A stretch of DNA of 64,000 nucleotides from Agaricus subrufescens (Eukaryota > Basidiomycota > Agaricomycetes > Agaricales > Agaricaceae): the NCBI GenBank assembly GCA_029945375.1, contig CM057061.1, positions 372,001-436,000 on the forward strand, in the 5' to 3' direction. The notes beneath the pieces were generated by a model. It was not told where the DNA came from and searched no databases. It saw nothing but the letters and a program-made list of their open reading frames with translations. The stretch's first letter is position 1. Each line of letters begins with the position of its first letter. Made by a program: the position numbers and the translations under genes. Below, piece by piece: positions 1-13,256 of the stretch.

Positions 1-1
1 T

Positions 2-244
2 GGGTGGCAATCGGAATGGGAGAGTGCGGAAAGAAGTAGAGTGAGGATTGAGAGATGGGAGGCTGGGATTGTGGATTGGCAGAGCGGTGATAATGATGAG
101 GGTACGTTGGGGAACGTTAGCCCCGCTAGACTAGCTGCTAGAAGGCGAGTTGATGGGAGGAAGCTTGTGGAAGAATATCTTAATGCTTCGGAGAAGGCGA
201 TTAAAGATGCGACGGAGAGGACTCGGGCAATCATGGCCCGATGA
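2..244 (+). CDS. C-terminal end of an unrecognised gene (5' partial)
   Basis: One reading frame is open from the window edge and stops with TGA at 242-244, giving about 80 C-terminal residues. The peptide is rich in Arg, Glu and Trp and ends in a charged, probably helical stretch (KLVEEYLNASEKAIKDATER). No domain is recognisable. The upstream part lies outside the window, so neither the start nor the family can be given. The frame has no internal stop and is sharply bounded, which favours a real last exon, but a shadow frame is possible. Confidence 0.4.
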   Translation, partial: GWQSEWESAERSRVRIERWEAGIVDWQSGDNDEGTLGNVSPARLAARRRVDGRKLVEEYLNASEKAIKDATERTRAIMAR

Positions 245-2052
245 GCTTGAGTCGCCGTATATATTAGGATTCTTCAAGAATTCCTTCAAACTAGTACACC
301 CCACACACTTATTTCATGGTAATGTTAGATTTGATTCCTTTGTATTGGCTCACATTCTACGTTTGTTCTCGTACATACTTTACTGGTGGTTACACTTTTT
401 GGACACGGATATCCTGTATATGTTAATCTCAATCCTATTTTTCTCGGAGTGTGGTTTGGATGTCTTCGGAGGGCTGAAAATTTTGCAGAGACAACAGGCT
501 CGTGATCTGCAATCCTACGACCCAGGTGGCACATAAGGTAGTTGTAGCGATACACTTGCATCGTTTGAGATACTAAGTGCAGCCTTTAGAAAAAGAGAGC
601 TGAGAAAAAGTCAAAAATTATCAAGTCAGTCTAAGTGGCGGAAACTTGATCAAAAGTATGCTCGTGAGCTCCCTTACTGCCATGCATCTGAAAAGAAACA
701 TAGTCCGCGCGATGTGGGCAATATGTGTACATACCGAACCATAATAGTGCCAGCATTACTGGTGATAGTGGCGCCACCAAGGCCTCCATCGCTGTCAACA
801 AGAACGAAGTTCGAATTTTCTTCGTAGAGAATTCCCCGAGCTTATACCGTAAATAATGTTTAGGAGAGCCTGCCACCTTAAGAGCCTTGCTTCATGACTA
901 CGGGCCGTGGCCTGTTCAAACGCATAGGTCAGCCGGGTGACACTGTTCTGCATCCGAGAGGTGTACCCAAGGTCAAAACAATGGTGGGAAGGTACTGTAA
1001 TATAACAATCAGTAGCCCAGCTATGATCAAGAAATTCGTCACTCCATCGAGGCGAGAATCGGTTACGAAGTGAACCACACTTTGATCTTGGGGGTGGGAT
1101 CAAGAACAGCTATTCTCAGCGAAAAACCAATGTTCATTACAGCTCTAGTTGCCTTTTTCGACAGAAGGAGAAAGAGAAATGTGCCCTATGGTTCAACTTT
1201 TCACCGAACAGTCCTTGAAGACGTCATACAGCATTCAGTCTTCTTGAGCTGAACTCTTTCTTTAATAGGTGGAAAAAAGCTCTATATGCGCCGCAAGACC
1301 CGAAATTGTCATCCGATTTAGCATTCGATATGTTTGGCGTGAGTCCATATCTGGTAGGGTAGAACGAGTTTTCGCGCATGGAGCTACTGTCGGAATCCCT
1401 GTTCTCGGGGAGGCCATTACTGGCTTTGTTCCGTGGTGAAAGGATATGACACGCGATTAAAAGGCATACCTGCTGTCTATTTAAACTCCTGCCCTCGGTA
1501 ACAGAAGAGCCTCTTGTACCCCGTATGTAAGGATCAATGCAGATACTTAAGGTTGGTGATTGCCGACCATTAGCGGACAGAAACCCAAAGCCTGTAGACA
1601 GTATATCCCATGTCAAGAGTGAGATAAATAAGATAGACCTTGCATCTAGGATGGTTTCAAGGTCTCTGGGTGCCTGAACTCAACCCGGAAGTCCGCACCC
1701 AAAAGTGACGATACTTCACAGCCACTGATACCATCAGTGGCACAAAAATAGATTGGCTTCTTAACACCAATTCAGAATACAACGGCGATCACCACAAGGA
1801 CAACGTTGCTGCTCTCCAGTGCTCTGAGCCAGCCATGTGACGAAGTCGCTCCACGGGGCCATTTAATGACTCCTACGAGTCCCGATTCCCGAATTCCCGG
1901 TGCTGCTCTTTCCGTTACGTACTTGGATGGGAGTAGTTCAGCCGGGAGTGATACTAGTCCAAACCGAGGGCAGCTTTAAACGGAAAAAGCCGCATGTCGA
2001 TCGATGGCCTCCTCTTTATGTAGGGCGATAGAGAGGCATCGTGATAGATGGA
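245..2052. other. Gene-poor stretch, no supported gene
   Basis: About 1.8 kb without a convincing coding region. Several minus-strand frames of 80-130 codons exist (631-876, 795-1103, 1224-1616), but none shows a known motif and none joins a neighbour by a consistent splice. One small perfect hairpin lies at 1721-1741 (9-bp arms, 3-nt loop). Otherwise nothing is recognised. Confidence 0.5.
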
Positions 2053-2165
2053 TATCACACCGTAAAGTTGACGTTTTCAGCTGAGCTGAAAACCAAATAA
2101 AAATCATCTGATTGGGCGAAGCGAATCTTCGGCTCAGCTGAAAACGTCAACTTTACGGTGTGTAT
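2053..2165. mobile_element. Possible MITE: 31-bp perfect terminal inverted repeats
   Basis: Positions 2056-2086 and 2132-2162 are exact reverse complements over 31 bp. They begin CACACCGTAAAGTTGACG and end near the palindrome-rich CAGCTGAGC. They enclose a 45-bp AT-rich centre with no coding capacity. TAT occurs directly outside both arms (2053-2055 and 2163-2165) and could be a 3-bp target-site duplication. Perfect arms with no gene inside fit a miniature inverted-repeat element or a young foldback element. A structured RNA hairpin is the alternative. Confidence 0.5.
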
Positions 2166-2822
2166 GAAATTGTGTCTTCCATAATTCTCTTGAAATTAGG
2201 GAAAACTTTCACGAAAAAGCTTGATTGAGAGAGTGTGGGACTATTGATTACAGTACCATATCGATAATGATAATAAAATTTTCGCACTGATGCATGTTCT
2301 CGAAGATAGAAAAAAATACCCGAGGGAAGTCAGTCAATTACGAGAGTGATAACGAAACTAATATATAGGAGGATAAAGCAACGAAACTTCTGGCGCCACA
2401 AAGCAATATCGAAGTACGACTTTCTTTGTTCGAACCTGGTCAGGGTTTGACATAACCTGACAAAGTTACATTTCAGAATTACAGCTGTTTCCGAACAAGT
2501 GAAAACAGTAAGATAGAAAGTGCCGAGAACAACTACAGCGCCGTGCATATTTGAATACTCTCTAAACCGTCTTTACCTATTTTAGTATCTTGAATGCCTA
2601 CATAAGACCTAAGGATTGGGTTTTAATGGATCCAGTTTGACGTTAAGAATGTAGAAGACGTACTTGTATTTTCCCAGGATCTCCGCCTTCTTGAGAAATG
2701 TGAGAGAAGGTTGTACCCGCTGATAGCAGATACCCCCACTGGCGTACGCAACCAAATCACACATTTGTGTGGTTCTAGGAGTAGATGTAAGTAGAGAAGA
2801 ACGGCGGACACAAACCTTGTCC
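2166..2822. other. Intergenic or degenerate stretch
   Basis: No firm gene. Minus-strand frames at 2330-2548 and 2609-2811 might be trailing exons of the F-box-like locus just to the right, since they lie on the same strand in the expected order, but I could not join them through a consistent reading phase. Confidence 0.35.
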
Positions 2823-3447
2823 TTACTCTGCGACAATGCTGGAAAAGAAGTCACGTAACCGAATGCCAGACGCGTTTGAAATAAAAACTTTAATCCCTGG
2901 GAGGACTGTTTTGGTACGGTTATTGTGTTTAGCCTCCGATATGATTTCAAGATCCAGGTGAGTGGTGCGGGGGATCGTAGCATAGTGGTCTTGGAGAGCG
3001 AGATCTGTAAGACAAGCGCCGGCGTAGAATTTGGCCTTGGAATCACGGATACGGACGGACGACATGGGTTCTCCCATTCGGTAAACTATGCGTCTCATGA
3101 CAGGGTGGAACTAGAACACACAAATCAACGAGTCAATGTGAGAGCAATGAAGGGGTAAGTGTGTTGTACTCTTATATGAGCATGCGGGGAGGCCGGCGCC
3201 AATAACGCTGGTTCACATCCTTGATAAGAGTTAGTAAGCACGAGAGATAAAATAGTTAGCTGTCAAGCGAATTGCCTTCATCAAAATAATGTGGAGAGGG
3301 CTCCTTGAAGCATAAGCGACGTAGATAAGTATCATTTTCTAGTAGGTCCTTCCAAAGTCGACAAACAACAGACAGCTGGGTAAGCTCAAGGCAGCTAAGA
3401 TTTAGAAAAATCTTGACAAGAATTTCAGGAGGTAGAGAGTTAATCAT
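2823..3447 (-). pseudogene. F-box protein, truncated or degenerate
   Basis: The frame 3447-3256 encodes a clear N-terminal F-box: MINSLPPEILVKIFLNLS followed by LTQLSVVCRLWKDLL. This is the Skp1-binding module of SCF ubiquitin ligases. It stops with TAA after 63 residues. A second same-strand block (about 3130-2823) starts after a plausible acceptor (TGTTCTAG at about 3137) and reads FHPVMRRIVYRMGEPM ... LALQDHYATIP ... FFSSIVAE. I infer a possible substrate-binding half, of the small beta-rich kind common in Agaricomycete proteins (DUF6699-like). No good GT donor precedes the TAA to join the two blocks, so either the gene uses a rare donor or it is broken. The F-box call is firm; the gene model is not. 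Confidence 0.5.
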
Positions 3448-3812
3448 GGCGAGGAGATGATGGCCTGACTGGAGATATTTGTATTACGAACGTCTGCCCT
3501 TTTATACGAGCCGAGACTACAGGCCCTCGAATCTCTAATTGACAGGCCTGGCCCCTAGGGCGCTGATGATCGAGACATTGAATCACCTGGCCTTACGCAC
3601 GCAAAGGCACCTGGAGTCGGATATAGGTAGATACCATTAATATCGCAGGGACAACGTTATGGTCAAGTTTGAGAAGCGCAGCATCTCAATCTCAACACGT
3701 GGATCTAATGGTCACTTCCCAATGTCTAAGTCGGCCCGGAGATATCCGTGACAAACAACACAAACAAACAACTCGCGTATGCCGTGCTGGTGTTCTCACT
3801 TTGTCGCACGCA

Positions 3813-6800
3813 ATGAATATCTGGGTGGGTACAATTCTGAAAGACAAGCATTCGGCTCATTTTTCCCCATCTAGACGGAACACCGCAATCCTGAAGGGCG
3901 CACGTATTGGTTCAATACCGGTACGAAGCAGAGTGTTTGGGAAAAGCCTGACGGTGTGTAGTGTGGCTTATTGATATCTCACCACGTAGTTTCTCAAAAA
4001 TATTTTCTTATAGAACTCAAGTCAACATTCGAGGTCAGTATATCATCGCAAACCATTATGGCTCATCTCTTATAATCCTTACAGCGTGCACTCAGCAAAA
4101 CCAAATGGAAGGAATATTTCTCCAATGGAAGAAAGTACTATTACAATGTATCGGAATCTCTTATTTTAATCTTTCACGGAAACTAACTCATTCCATCTTT
4201 CTAGACTGAAACCAAGGAGTCAAAATGGGAAATGCCAGACGATGTTTTGGTCTACGTCGACCAAGTGCAGGAAGAGATGAAAGCTGGTTCTCCTGGTCAA
4301 TCAGCCGCAGGGTAAATTTCCTTGGTACACTTCTTTTCTTCCTTTGACGTCCGTATTCAGTCAACCTCGAGCTATTACTGCTCCGGGATTCACCCCAGTT
4401 GGAGGGGCAACTCAAGGTGCACTCGTCCCAATGGGAGGCGCTGACACATCCTCATCTACTCCCTCATCCCAGTCTCAACAGGCCAACGGTACCAGTGGTG
4501 GAACACCTTCCCTAGCAGTTGGTCCCCACACAGGGAATAATGGTCTACCGCTCGCTGCCAATTCTGTTTTACCCGCGCGTCCCCATTTGCCGGATGACCC
4601 TGTCATTCCGCACAATGGGTTCGCTACTGTGGAAGAGGGCGAGAAAGCATTTATCCATTTGTTGAGAAAGGCTGGAGTGGACGCTAATTGGACATGGGAC
4701 CAAACGATGCGTGCCATTATTACTGATCCGCTGTACAAGGCCCTGAATACCCTCGCTGAGAAGAAAAGTTGCTGGGAAAAGGTAGGATCATTATCATGTT
4801 CATAGGGGGTATTGATATTGAATTTGCTGATAGTATACCAACGGTTTGAGGGCGAAGGAGCAGGAAGAAAAAGAAGCTAGACTTGCTAAGCTACGTCCCG
4901 CTCTTCGGAATATGCTGAAAGGCAACCCGAACGTACATCATTACACGACTTTTCGCACCGCAGACAAGCTTTTTGCGCAGCATCCAATCTGGCAGCAAGG
5001 TCGCATTGAAGCTGAGAGAAGACTTATTTTTGAGGAGTATGTTGCTGAATTGAAGCAACGTGAAATGGTATGTCGTACCTTGTGTTTCTGTCAATCCACC
5101 TTCTTTAGCTTTGTTTATAGCAAGAGTCTCGTGGTTCACGCACTCGTAGCGTGGCTAAAGTTGTAGCACTGTTCAAAGAGCTAAATGTCGACGTTGTAAC
5201 TCGCTGGAAGACTGCGCACAGCATGGTCATGGAATCTGAAGAATACAAAATAGACCCTGAATTGCAGAAATTACCGGCTTTGGACATTTTGTTGGCGTTC
5301 GAAGACTATAGCCGAGTCAGAGAGAGAGAATATGAAGAACAGACAAGGAGGGCTCAGGTTGAAAAAACCAGAAAGGAAAGGAAGGCCAGAGAGGCATTCA
5401 AGGTTTGTCTCCCCGCAAATGTATTACGTGTTTGCTTATCGGGTTGAACAGGCGCTCTTGCAAGATCTCGTTGACAAAAAGACAATTCAAGCCCGGTCAA
5501 AGTGGAAAGAAGTCTATCCTACCTTCAAAGATGACAGTCGATATCTCAACATGCTGGGCAACCCTGGTTCCAACCCACTCGAGCTATTCTGGGACGCCGT
5601 CGACGGGCTTGACCAAAAATTAGATGCTAAAATCGCCGTTGTGGGAGAGGTTTTGCGCCAATGGAGCCCTCCTGGATCCGAAGCTGAAAAACCAAAGGCG
5701 GAAGGTGACGGAGATGTGAAGATGGATGATACAGAGAAGGGCTTTGTGGTGTCAGTTGATAGTAAAGAGGAAGAATTTTTGAAGGTCGTCAACACTCATG
5801 CTACAGAGTCTGTGAGGCAGCTGAGTGAGGATGATTTGCATGCGGTTTTCAGTGCCGTACGTCCTCTAATATTATTCGGGTTCAGTTGCTGATCACATTG
5901 TTTTCTAGCTCAAAGAGGTTGCCTTGAAAAAACAGGCAGATGAGCAGAGGCGGGCGGAAAGAAAGCAGAGGCATTTGCAAGATGACCTAAGGTATGCTAT
6001 GAGGAAGCTTGCAGAGCCTATAGATATCACTCTCTCTTATGACGAGGTGAGTTGGTGTTTTTATTCTATTTTATTTTGCAGTCTAACAGTCATACAGGTA
6101 GTCCCTTTGATTGAGAATCTGCCAGAGTACAAGGCCCTCGAAGATGAGGAAGGGCGTCGCGCCGCATTCGCCAAATTTGTCAAACGACAAAAGGTAATTT
6201 TATCATATTAAAAATAATGATGAAGCTAAAGGTGATTCTAGGAACGTATGCGTGAAGCTGCCTCGGAAGATGGTGGATCGACTACGAGCAGGAGAAGGAA
6301 AGAGCCTCACAAAGAACATAAGGAGGAGAGAGAAAAGGAGAGAGAGCGTGACCGTGATAGGGACCGTGAACGTGATAGAGAGAGGGAGAGGGAAAGAGAA
6401 AAGGAAAAAGACCGTGAATACCGTGAGCGGGAAAGAGACAGGGACAGGGACCGAAAAGATTATGACCGACGGAGCTCGAGGCATCACCGGTATGACGATT
6501 ACGATGATCGCAGAGCTAGGGATTATGGGAGGGACCGCGACAGGGAAGAAAGGGACAGAGATGGCTACAGGACATCTCGACACAGAGACGACGATAGGAG
6601 GCGCGACAGTGGACGTAAGGCTTCGCGAACAGATTATTACCCAAGAGATTGGGATGCTACGCCTAAGCGGGATCGAGATCGGAGCACGTCTGTATACCGA
6701 GATGAGCCTGCTAGGGACAAGAGAGAATGGGATGGAGACAGCCACGATGAGCGGGCTGAAAAGGTAAGGTTTCGATTATGTCTTACGCGAAACAACCACC

Positions 6801-6915
6801 TGACATTACATTTTGTTTGTAGCGCCTTCGGTACGACCGTGAGGAAGGACCGAGCGAAACTATGGATGTCGATCAGTCCGCGCGTGCCGAGAGCCCTGAG
6901 GAAGGGGAGATATGA
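3813..6915 (+). CDS. PRP40: Pre-mRNA-processing factor Prp40 (WW-FF protein of U1 snRNP)
   Basis: U1 snRNP component that helps bridge the 5' splice site and branch-point factors during early spliceosome assembly in the nucleus. Thirteen exons: 3813-3824, 3875-3953, 4014-4033, 4085-4147, 4205-4311, 4361-4781, 4834-5067, 5121-5402, 5452-5856, 5909-6046, 6098-6193, 6242-6763 and 6823-6915, giving 823 residues in one phase. Two N-terminal WW domains are visible: WTEHRNPEGRTYWFN...SVWEKPDEL and WKEYFSNGRKYYYN...KWEMPDD. A Ser/Pro-rich linker and several FF-type repeats follow (for example TRWKTAHSMV, SKWKEVYPTF). The C-terminus is an Arg/Asp/Glu-dipeptide tail from about 6300 to 6600. The start is a 12-nt exon encoding MNIW, whose Trp is the first conserved WW tryptophan. 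The 3' end converges on the bL21m gene with only 40 bp between stop codons. Confidence 0.93.
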
Positions 6916-6955
6916 AGTATTAAGAATGGTAGACATTATAATTTACATGCAGCTA

Positions 6956-7476
6956 TTACGCGTCTATAGGGATATCAATTTTGCTGATGCGAAGGCGAGT
7001 ATATGGTTGCTTGTGCTGAATGGTTTTTCTGTAACCCTTTCTGCGCTTCTTTTTGAAGATATATTCCATTGCCCCTTTTGTATGCTCGATGACGGTGGCC
7101 TCGACCTTGACCTTGGACGGTGGAATAGTCGGGTTTCCGCGGAGGGTGTATTCGCGTGAGCCGAGCTCGTGGATAGCATCAAGGGTGAGGACGTCGCCGA
7201 CTTTGACGTCACGGATGCGAGGCACGGTGACGAGGTCGCGTGGGGTGAGGATGTATTGCCGACCGAGGAATGACGCGACGACGTAATGCGAGGGCTGAGA
7301 GCGAATGAGTTGGAGGGCGGACGAGGTGGATTCTGGCGCAACGGTTTGGAGACTCCTCGTCAGGGGCACTGCACAAGAAAAATAATGAACGCTGTGTCAA
7401 ATTCTGTGAAAGAGTAGAGTAGAAAGAGAAACATACACCGAACACACCGCCTGAGGAGGCCGGCAAACGATGCCAT
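6956..7476 (-). CDS. MRPL49: Mitochondrial large-subunit ribosomal protein bL21m
   Basis: Structural protein of the mitochondrial 54S ribosomal subunit. Exons complement(7437..7476) and complement(6956..7368), joined in phase 1 with a canonical GTATGT donor, give 150 residues. The N-terminus MASFAGLLRRCVR is Arg-rich with no acidic residue, as expected of a mitochondrial presequence. The bL21 signature follows: YVVASFLGRQYILTPRDLV (bacterial equivalent: the conserved Y.V...GGKQY.V..GD), then VGDVLTLD, VKVEATVIEHTKG and the basic KKKRRKGYRKTIQHKQPYTRLRI motif region near the C-terminus. It is transcribed away from ATP1 across a 134-bp gap and convergent with PRP40. Confidence 0.93.
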
Positions 7477-7610
7477 TGTGTGCGAGGAACGACGAAGGGG
7501 TGTGCGAAAAGGCGGGTGGGAATGTTTGGGCGGAGCTTGAATGTTCCGAGTAAGGCCGAGCGCGCTGCTGCTCGCAACCGAAAACTTCCCTCTCACTCCT
7601 CCTCCGAAAA
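7477..7610. promoter_or_regulatory. Divergent promoter between bL21m and ATP1
   Basis: The start codons of the two genes are only 134 bp apart and point away from each other, so this short stretch must hold both 5' UTRs and both core promoters. The ATP1 side is a pyrimidine tract (CTTCCCTCTCACTCCTCCTCC) just before the ATG, typical of highly expressed fungal genes. I see no clear TATA box. Both products are mitochondrial. Confidence 0.6.
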
Positions 7611-9712
<2,102 letters not shown>

Positions 9713-9891
9713 GTACCCATGATTATTCCTTATAGACGCCTTTTGAGCTAGCATACCTGGATCACAAAATAAAATTCTTGCATGCTTCCCTAATTGCAAT
9801 ATAATTCTTATGAGAAACATTGACGATCAAATGTTCACATCATGACCAAACCGAGTCATTATTGATCTTATCAAACTTGAGTTCTACATTT

Positions 9892-11438
9892 ATGTCTAGC
9901 GCAGAGGAAATTGCAAAAGCAGCCAAAGCTGCATTCGAGGCGTCACAGCTCATTCCTTCCGAAGAGCGTGTTGCGGCCCTTCATGCTATCAAGCGTGAGC
10001 TTGAGGTTAAGAAACATGCAATACTCGATGCTAATCGAGAAGATCTGCAAGTTCGTCTCTCATATCTGTATGCCAACCTTCATAGTGACTTAGTCTTCTA
10101 TCTAGGCAGCGCGAGCTGAGGTAGATGCAGGGCATATGTCTGAATCGATGCTCAAGCGTCTTGATCTCGGGAAAGGCGATAAATGGGATTCGATGCTACA
10201 GGGCGTTCTTGATGTTGCGGCTTTGCCTGATCCTACAGGCAAAGTGGGCTATGCTACGGAGCTGGATGATGGCCTTGAACTCTATAGAGTCTCATGTCCT
10301 ATTGGTGTTTTGCTTGTGATCTTCGAGTCTAGGCCTGAGGTTGTTGTTAACATTGCGACTTTGGCTATTAAGTCTGGTAAGTTTTCTGTTTCTAAAAGTT
10401 TTTATTGTTCTGTGTAGATCAGGACGACTAAAAATGCGAGGTGTATAGGTAATGCTGCTATACTGAAAGGAGGGAAGGAATCAACGCGTACAGCAGTCCT
10501 TCTGGCCGACGCCATTACTTCGGGATTGGCCCAGACAAAGCTTCCACCGACGTATATCCAGACTATCCAAACTCGTGCTGAAGTTTCTTCCTTGCTCTCA
10601 TTGGACCGATATATCGATCTTGTCATCCCCCGAGGAAGCAATGCGCTAGTGAAGAATATCCAAAACAACACCAGAATCCCGGTGATGGGACATGCGGACG
10701 GCTTGTGTTCTGTATTCCTGGATGAAAGTGCTGATGAACAGAAAGCAGTGAGGGTCGTGGTTGATTCAAAGGTTTGGATTGAAATTATGTTTTTTGATGA
10801 ATCATGAAGTGAACACTCTTTCGATGGTTTAGGTTGATTATCCTTCAGCCTGCAATGCTGCTGAGACTTTGATAGTCCATGAATCACTCGTCGTGACACT
10901 TTGGCCGATCGTGGCAAAAGCTCTCATTTCCAAAAACGTCAAACTTTTCTGCGACGAACCAACCTACTCTTCGCTATCGTCCATTCTCGATCCCGAAACT
11001 CTCAAAATCTACATCCAACGATCCACTTCCGAATCCTACACAACAGAACACCTCTCCTTAACACTCTCTGTCATCTCCTTACCTTCTCTCTCCTCCGCGA
11101 TCCAATGGATCAACTCACATTCATCCCATCATACCGATTCAATCGTTACGGAGAATGACGCCAATGCAAGTGCATTTTGTAAAGGCGTTGATTCTGCAGG
11201 TGTCTTTGTGAATGCTAGTACGAGGTTTGCCGATGGGTTTAGATATGGTTTTGGTACGGAAGTTGGGATTTCTACCGGGAGGATTCACGCTCGTGGGCCA
11301 GTGGGATTGGAAGGGCTTGTTACGTATAAATATAAGTTAAGGAGTGTGGTGAATGGAGGGCATGTTGTTGGAGATTTTGGGTCTGGCGGGAAACAGTTCA
11401 AGCATACATTGATTGAAACGAATTCTGTTCCTTTTTGA
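9892..11438 (+). CDS. PRO2: Gamma-glutamyl phosphate reductase (proline biosynthesis)
   Basis: Reduces gamma-glutamyl phosphate to glutamate-5-semialdehyde with NADPH, the second step of proline synthesis in the cytosol. Exons 9892-10050, 10106-10376, 10449-10771 and 10833-11438 give 452 residues, the normal length. The start is the ATG of MSSAEEIAKAAKAAF; the open frame extends upstream to 9820 but only this Met fits the family. Visible motifs: PIGVLLVIFESRPEVVV, GNAAILKGGKE (aldehyde-dehydrogenase-like fold), VIPRGSNALV, the catalytic-Cys region DYPSACNAAETLIVH, and the C-terminal GFRYGFGTEVGISTGRIHARGP. It is monofunctional: no glutamate kinase domain is fused. Confidence 0.96.
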
Positions 11439-11664
11439 AGTTCATGTATTGACGATTTGTTTTCTGGATTAGGGTTTCGGGGTGTTATATAAATACATGG
11501 ATACATGGAACTGGGAATGATACTCGTGTTTTTAACTATACATGGCGCTATTGATCTTCTGGCATCTCAGGCAGCAATAGACAGCTTTGGCAAATCTCAA
11601 AGGATGGCAAAGCTCAAAGGAATTGTTACAACGTACAACGAACGAGAAACGGAGGCAACTTTTC

Positions 11665-12102
11665 TCATCTTTTCTGTCCATCATTTCCCTGCTTCTTCCA
11701 CCCATTCTCCACCATCATCTCCACACTCCACTCATACCGCTTGATCCCACCGTATCTATATTCACCCGCTGGCGATGAATATGGCTCCTCCTTTGTATTA
11801 ACGCACGAATACTCCGTCGTACGCATCCCTGATCGACTATAATCCCCAGAGATAGATGCACATGGTGCGTAATCAGTTAGATTACACTTGGGATCAACAG
11901 GGAATTGGAATATTCTCCTAGGATCAAATTCAGAGTGGTGGGAGGAGGGTGTGAGGGACATTGGGTCAAAATGTTTTTTCATATTGTTTGCGCCCTCGAC
12001 TCGTCTCCCGTTGTTGGCCTTGGAGTGCGCTATGGTTAGAATAGTGCGAGCGTTTGTTGGTCTAATGAGCCGATGGAGATTTAATGGACGATGTGAGAGC
12101 AT
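11665..12102 (-). CDS. Small hypothetical protein, possibly mitochondrial
   Basis: Single-exon frame. I prefer the internal start MLSHRPLNLHRLIRPTNART (146 residues) because this N-terminus is basic, Arg-rich and free of acidic residues, like a mitochondrial presequence. The open frame itself reaches 12192. The C-terminal half has a plausible folded character with DPKCNLTDYAPCASISGDYS and scattered Cys, Tyr and Trp. No family is recognised. It converges on the proline gene (226 bp between stops). Coding status rests on length, composition and a good start only. Confidence 0.45.
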   Translation of the reverse strand: MLSHRPLNLHRLIRPTNARTILTIAHSKANNGRRVEGANNMKKHFDPMSLTPSSHHSEFDPRRIFQFPVDPKCNLTDYAPCASISGDYSRSGMRTTEYSCVNTKEEPYSSPAGEYRYGGIKRYEWSVEMMVENGWKKQGNDGQKR

Positions 12103-12192
12103 GGTGGGATGAGAGAGTAAGGATGTGTTCTGCGAGACAGGGGAGTATATAAGATGTATGAATGACGTCATAGATGAATTAGTGCAAACCAA

Positions 12193-13256
12193 CTTGGCTT
12201 CTTGAATCCACTGGATAGGCTCAATACAACCATGACGACGCGTTCATTCTGATAAGAACCTGTCATTCTTGGAGTCACAGATGGCGGATAGGAAATCATC
12301 CACTGACTTCATGAGTGTTAGTACACTGGCAGTACAATTCCCTGGACCAACCTCTCTTGACTCTAGCCAGTCTGGGTGTCTGCCGTGGAACAGAAATCCT
12401 TTGGACACCATTTTCTATTCATCAGGGATTAACTTGTACATTCAATCAATCAGTAGAAGTTATCATAGAAGACACAGACTTGGAGCGAAGTATAGGCCGC
12501 TTGACGGTTCGTATGGACTATGAGTTGAGATATCGTGCTACACGTGATACCTCCTCTCAAATATCGAGCCCTACTCAAGATCACTCAGAAACGACAAAAC
12601 GCGGCGACGGTGGTTCGCCTCGGTAATGCGGCGGCTAAGTTGGACCCACTTGAGCAAACAACAAATCATAACCTAAACGGGATTAACGTTGCTACACCTC
12701 TTTTTGCCTTATATGGCACTTGACTTGTGATGTTCTGACCCTCGAACCTACGCCAGATGCTGCTACCTCAGCCTTTCCTGTTAACTCTCAAGTATGTCGA
12801 TACTGCGTTCGCTATATAGAATCTATTGACTTGGCAAGGTTATTGTCTTGTACTACAGCCCGGGTGTGGTGATTAGGTCCAAAAGATGGAGATGGCTCTC
12901 AGAGCGTGTGGCGCGATATACCAAACCGAGGCCCTAAAGTAAGCGATGAGGCCTACATCTTGAAAATTCACCCTGCCGATTCGGCTCCTCCGCTCAGCAT
13001 TCAGACGAACTATCAAGCATTCTCCGTTCCTATATTTTTTCAAACCAACGACTTGGTCTGGACACTGAACAGCGAAAATCTAGATCGTGACATCGCATAA
13101 TATGTATATGAGACTTGAGCGGAGAAATCGTTACATCATAAAGGTAGCATCTACGTTGATACAGGCGTTAATAAAATACATGGCAAGTAAAACTTTCTAC
13201 TTTTATCCTATGTTCATCCGTTCCTGCATCTAATTTGTCCTCAAAGCATCGTTGAT
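12193..13256. other. Intergenic stretch without a supported gene
   Basis: Short overlapping frames (12269-12523, 12315-12626) show no motif or splice-consistent extension. Nothing else is seen. Confidence 0.5.

Noticed and set aside
1721..1741. Perfect 9-bp hairpin (GCCACTGAT-ACC-ATCAGTGGC)
   Set aside because: Too short and isolated to support a terminator or RNA element in a eukaryotic intergenic region.
6203..6767. Long frames on both strands over the PRP40 tail
   Set aside because: They arise from the Arg/Asp/Glu dipeptide repeats. Only the frame continuous with the FF-domain exons is coding.
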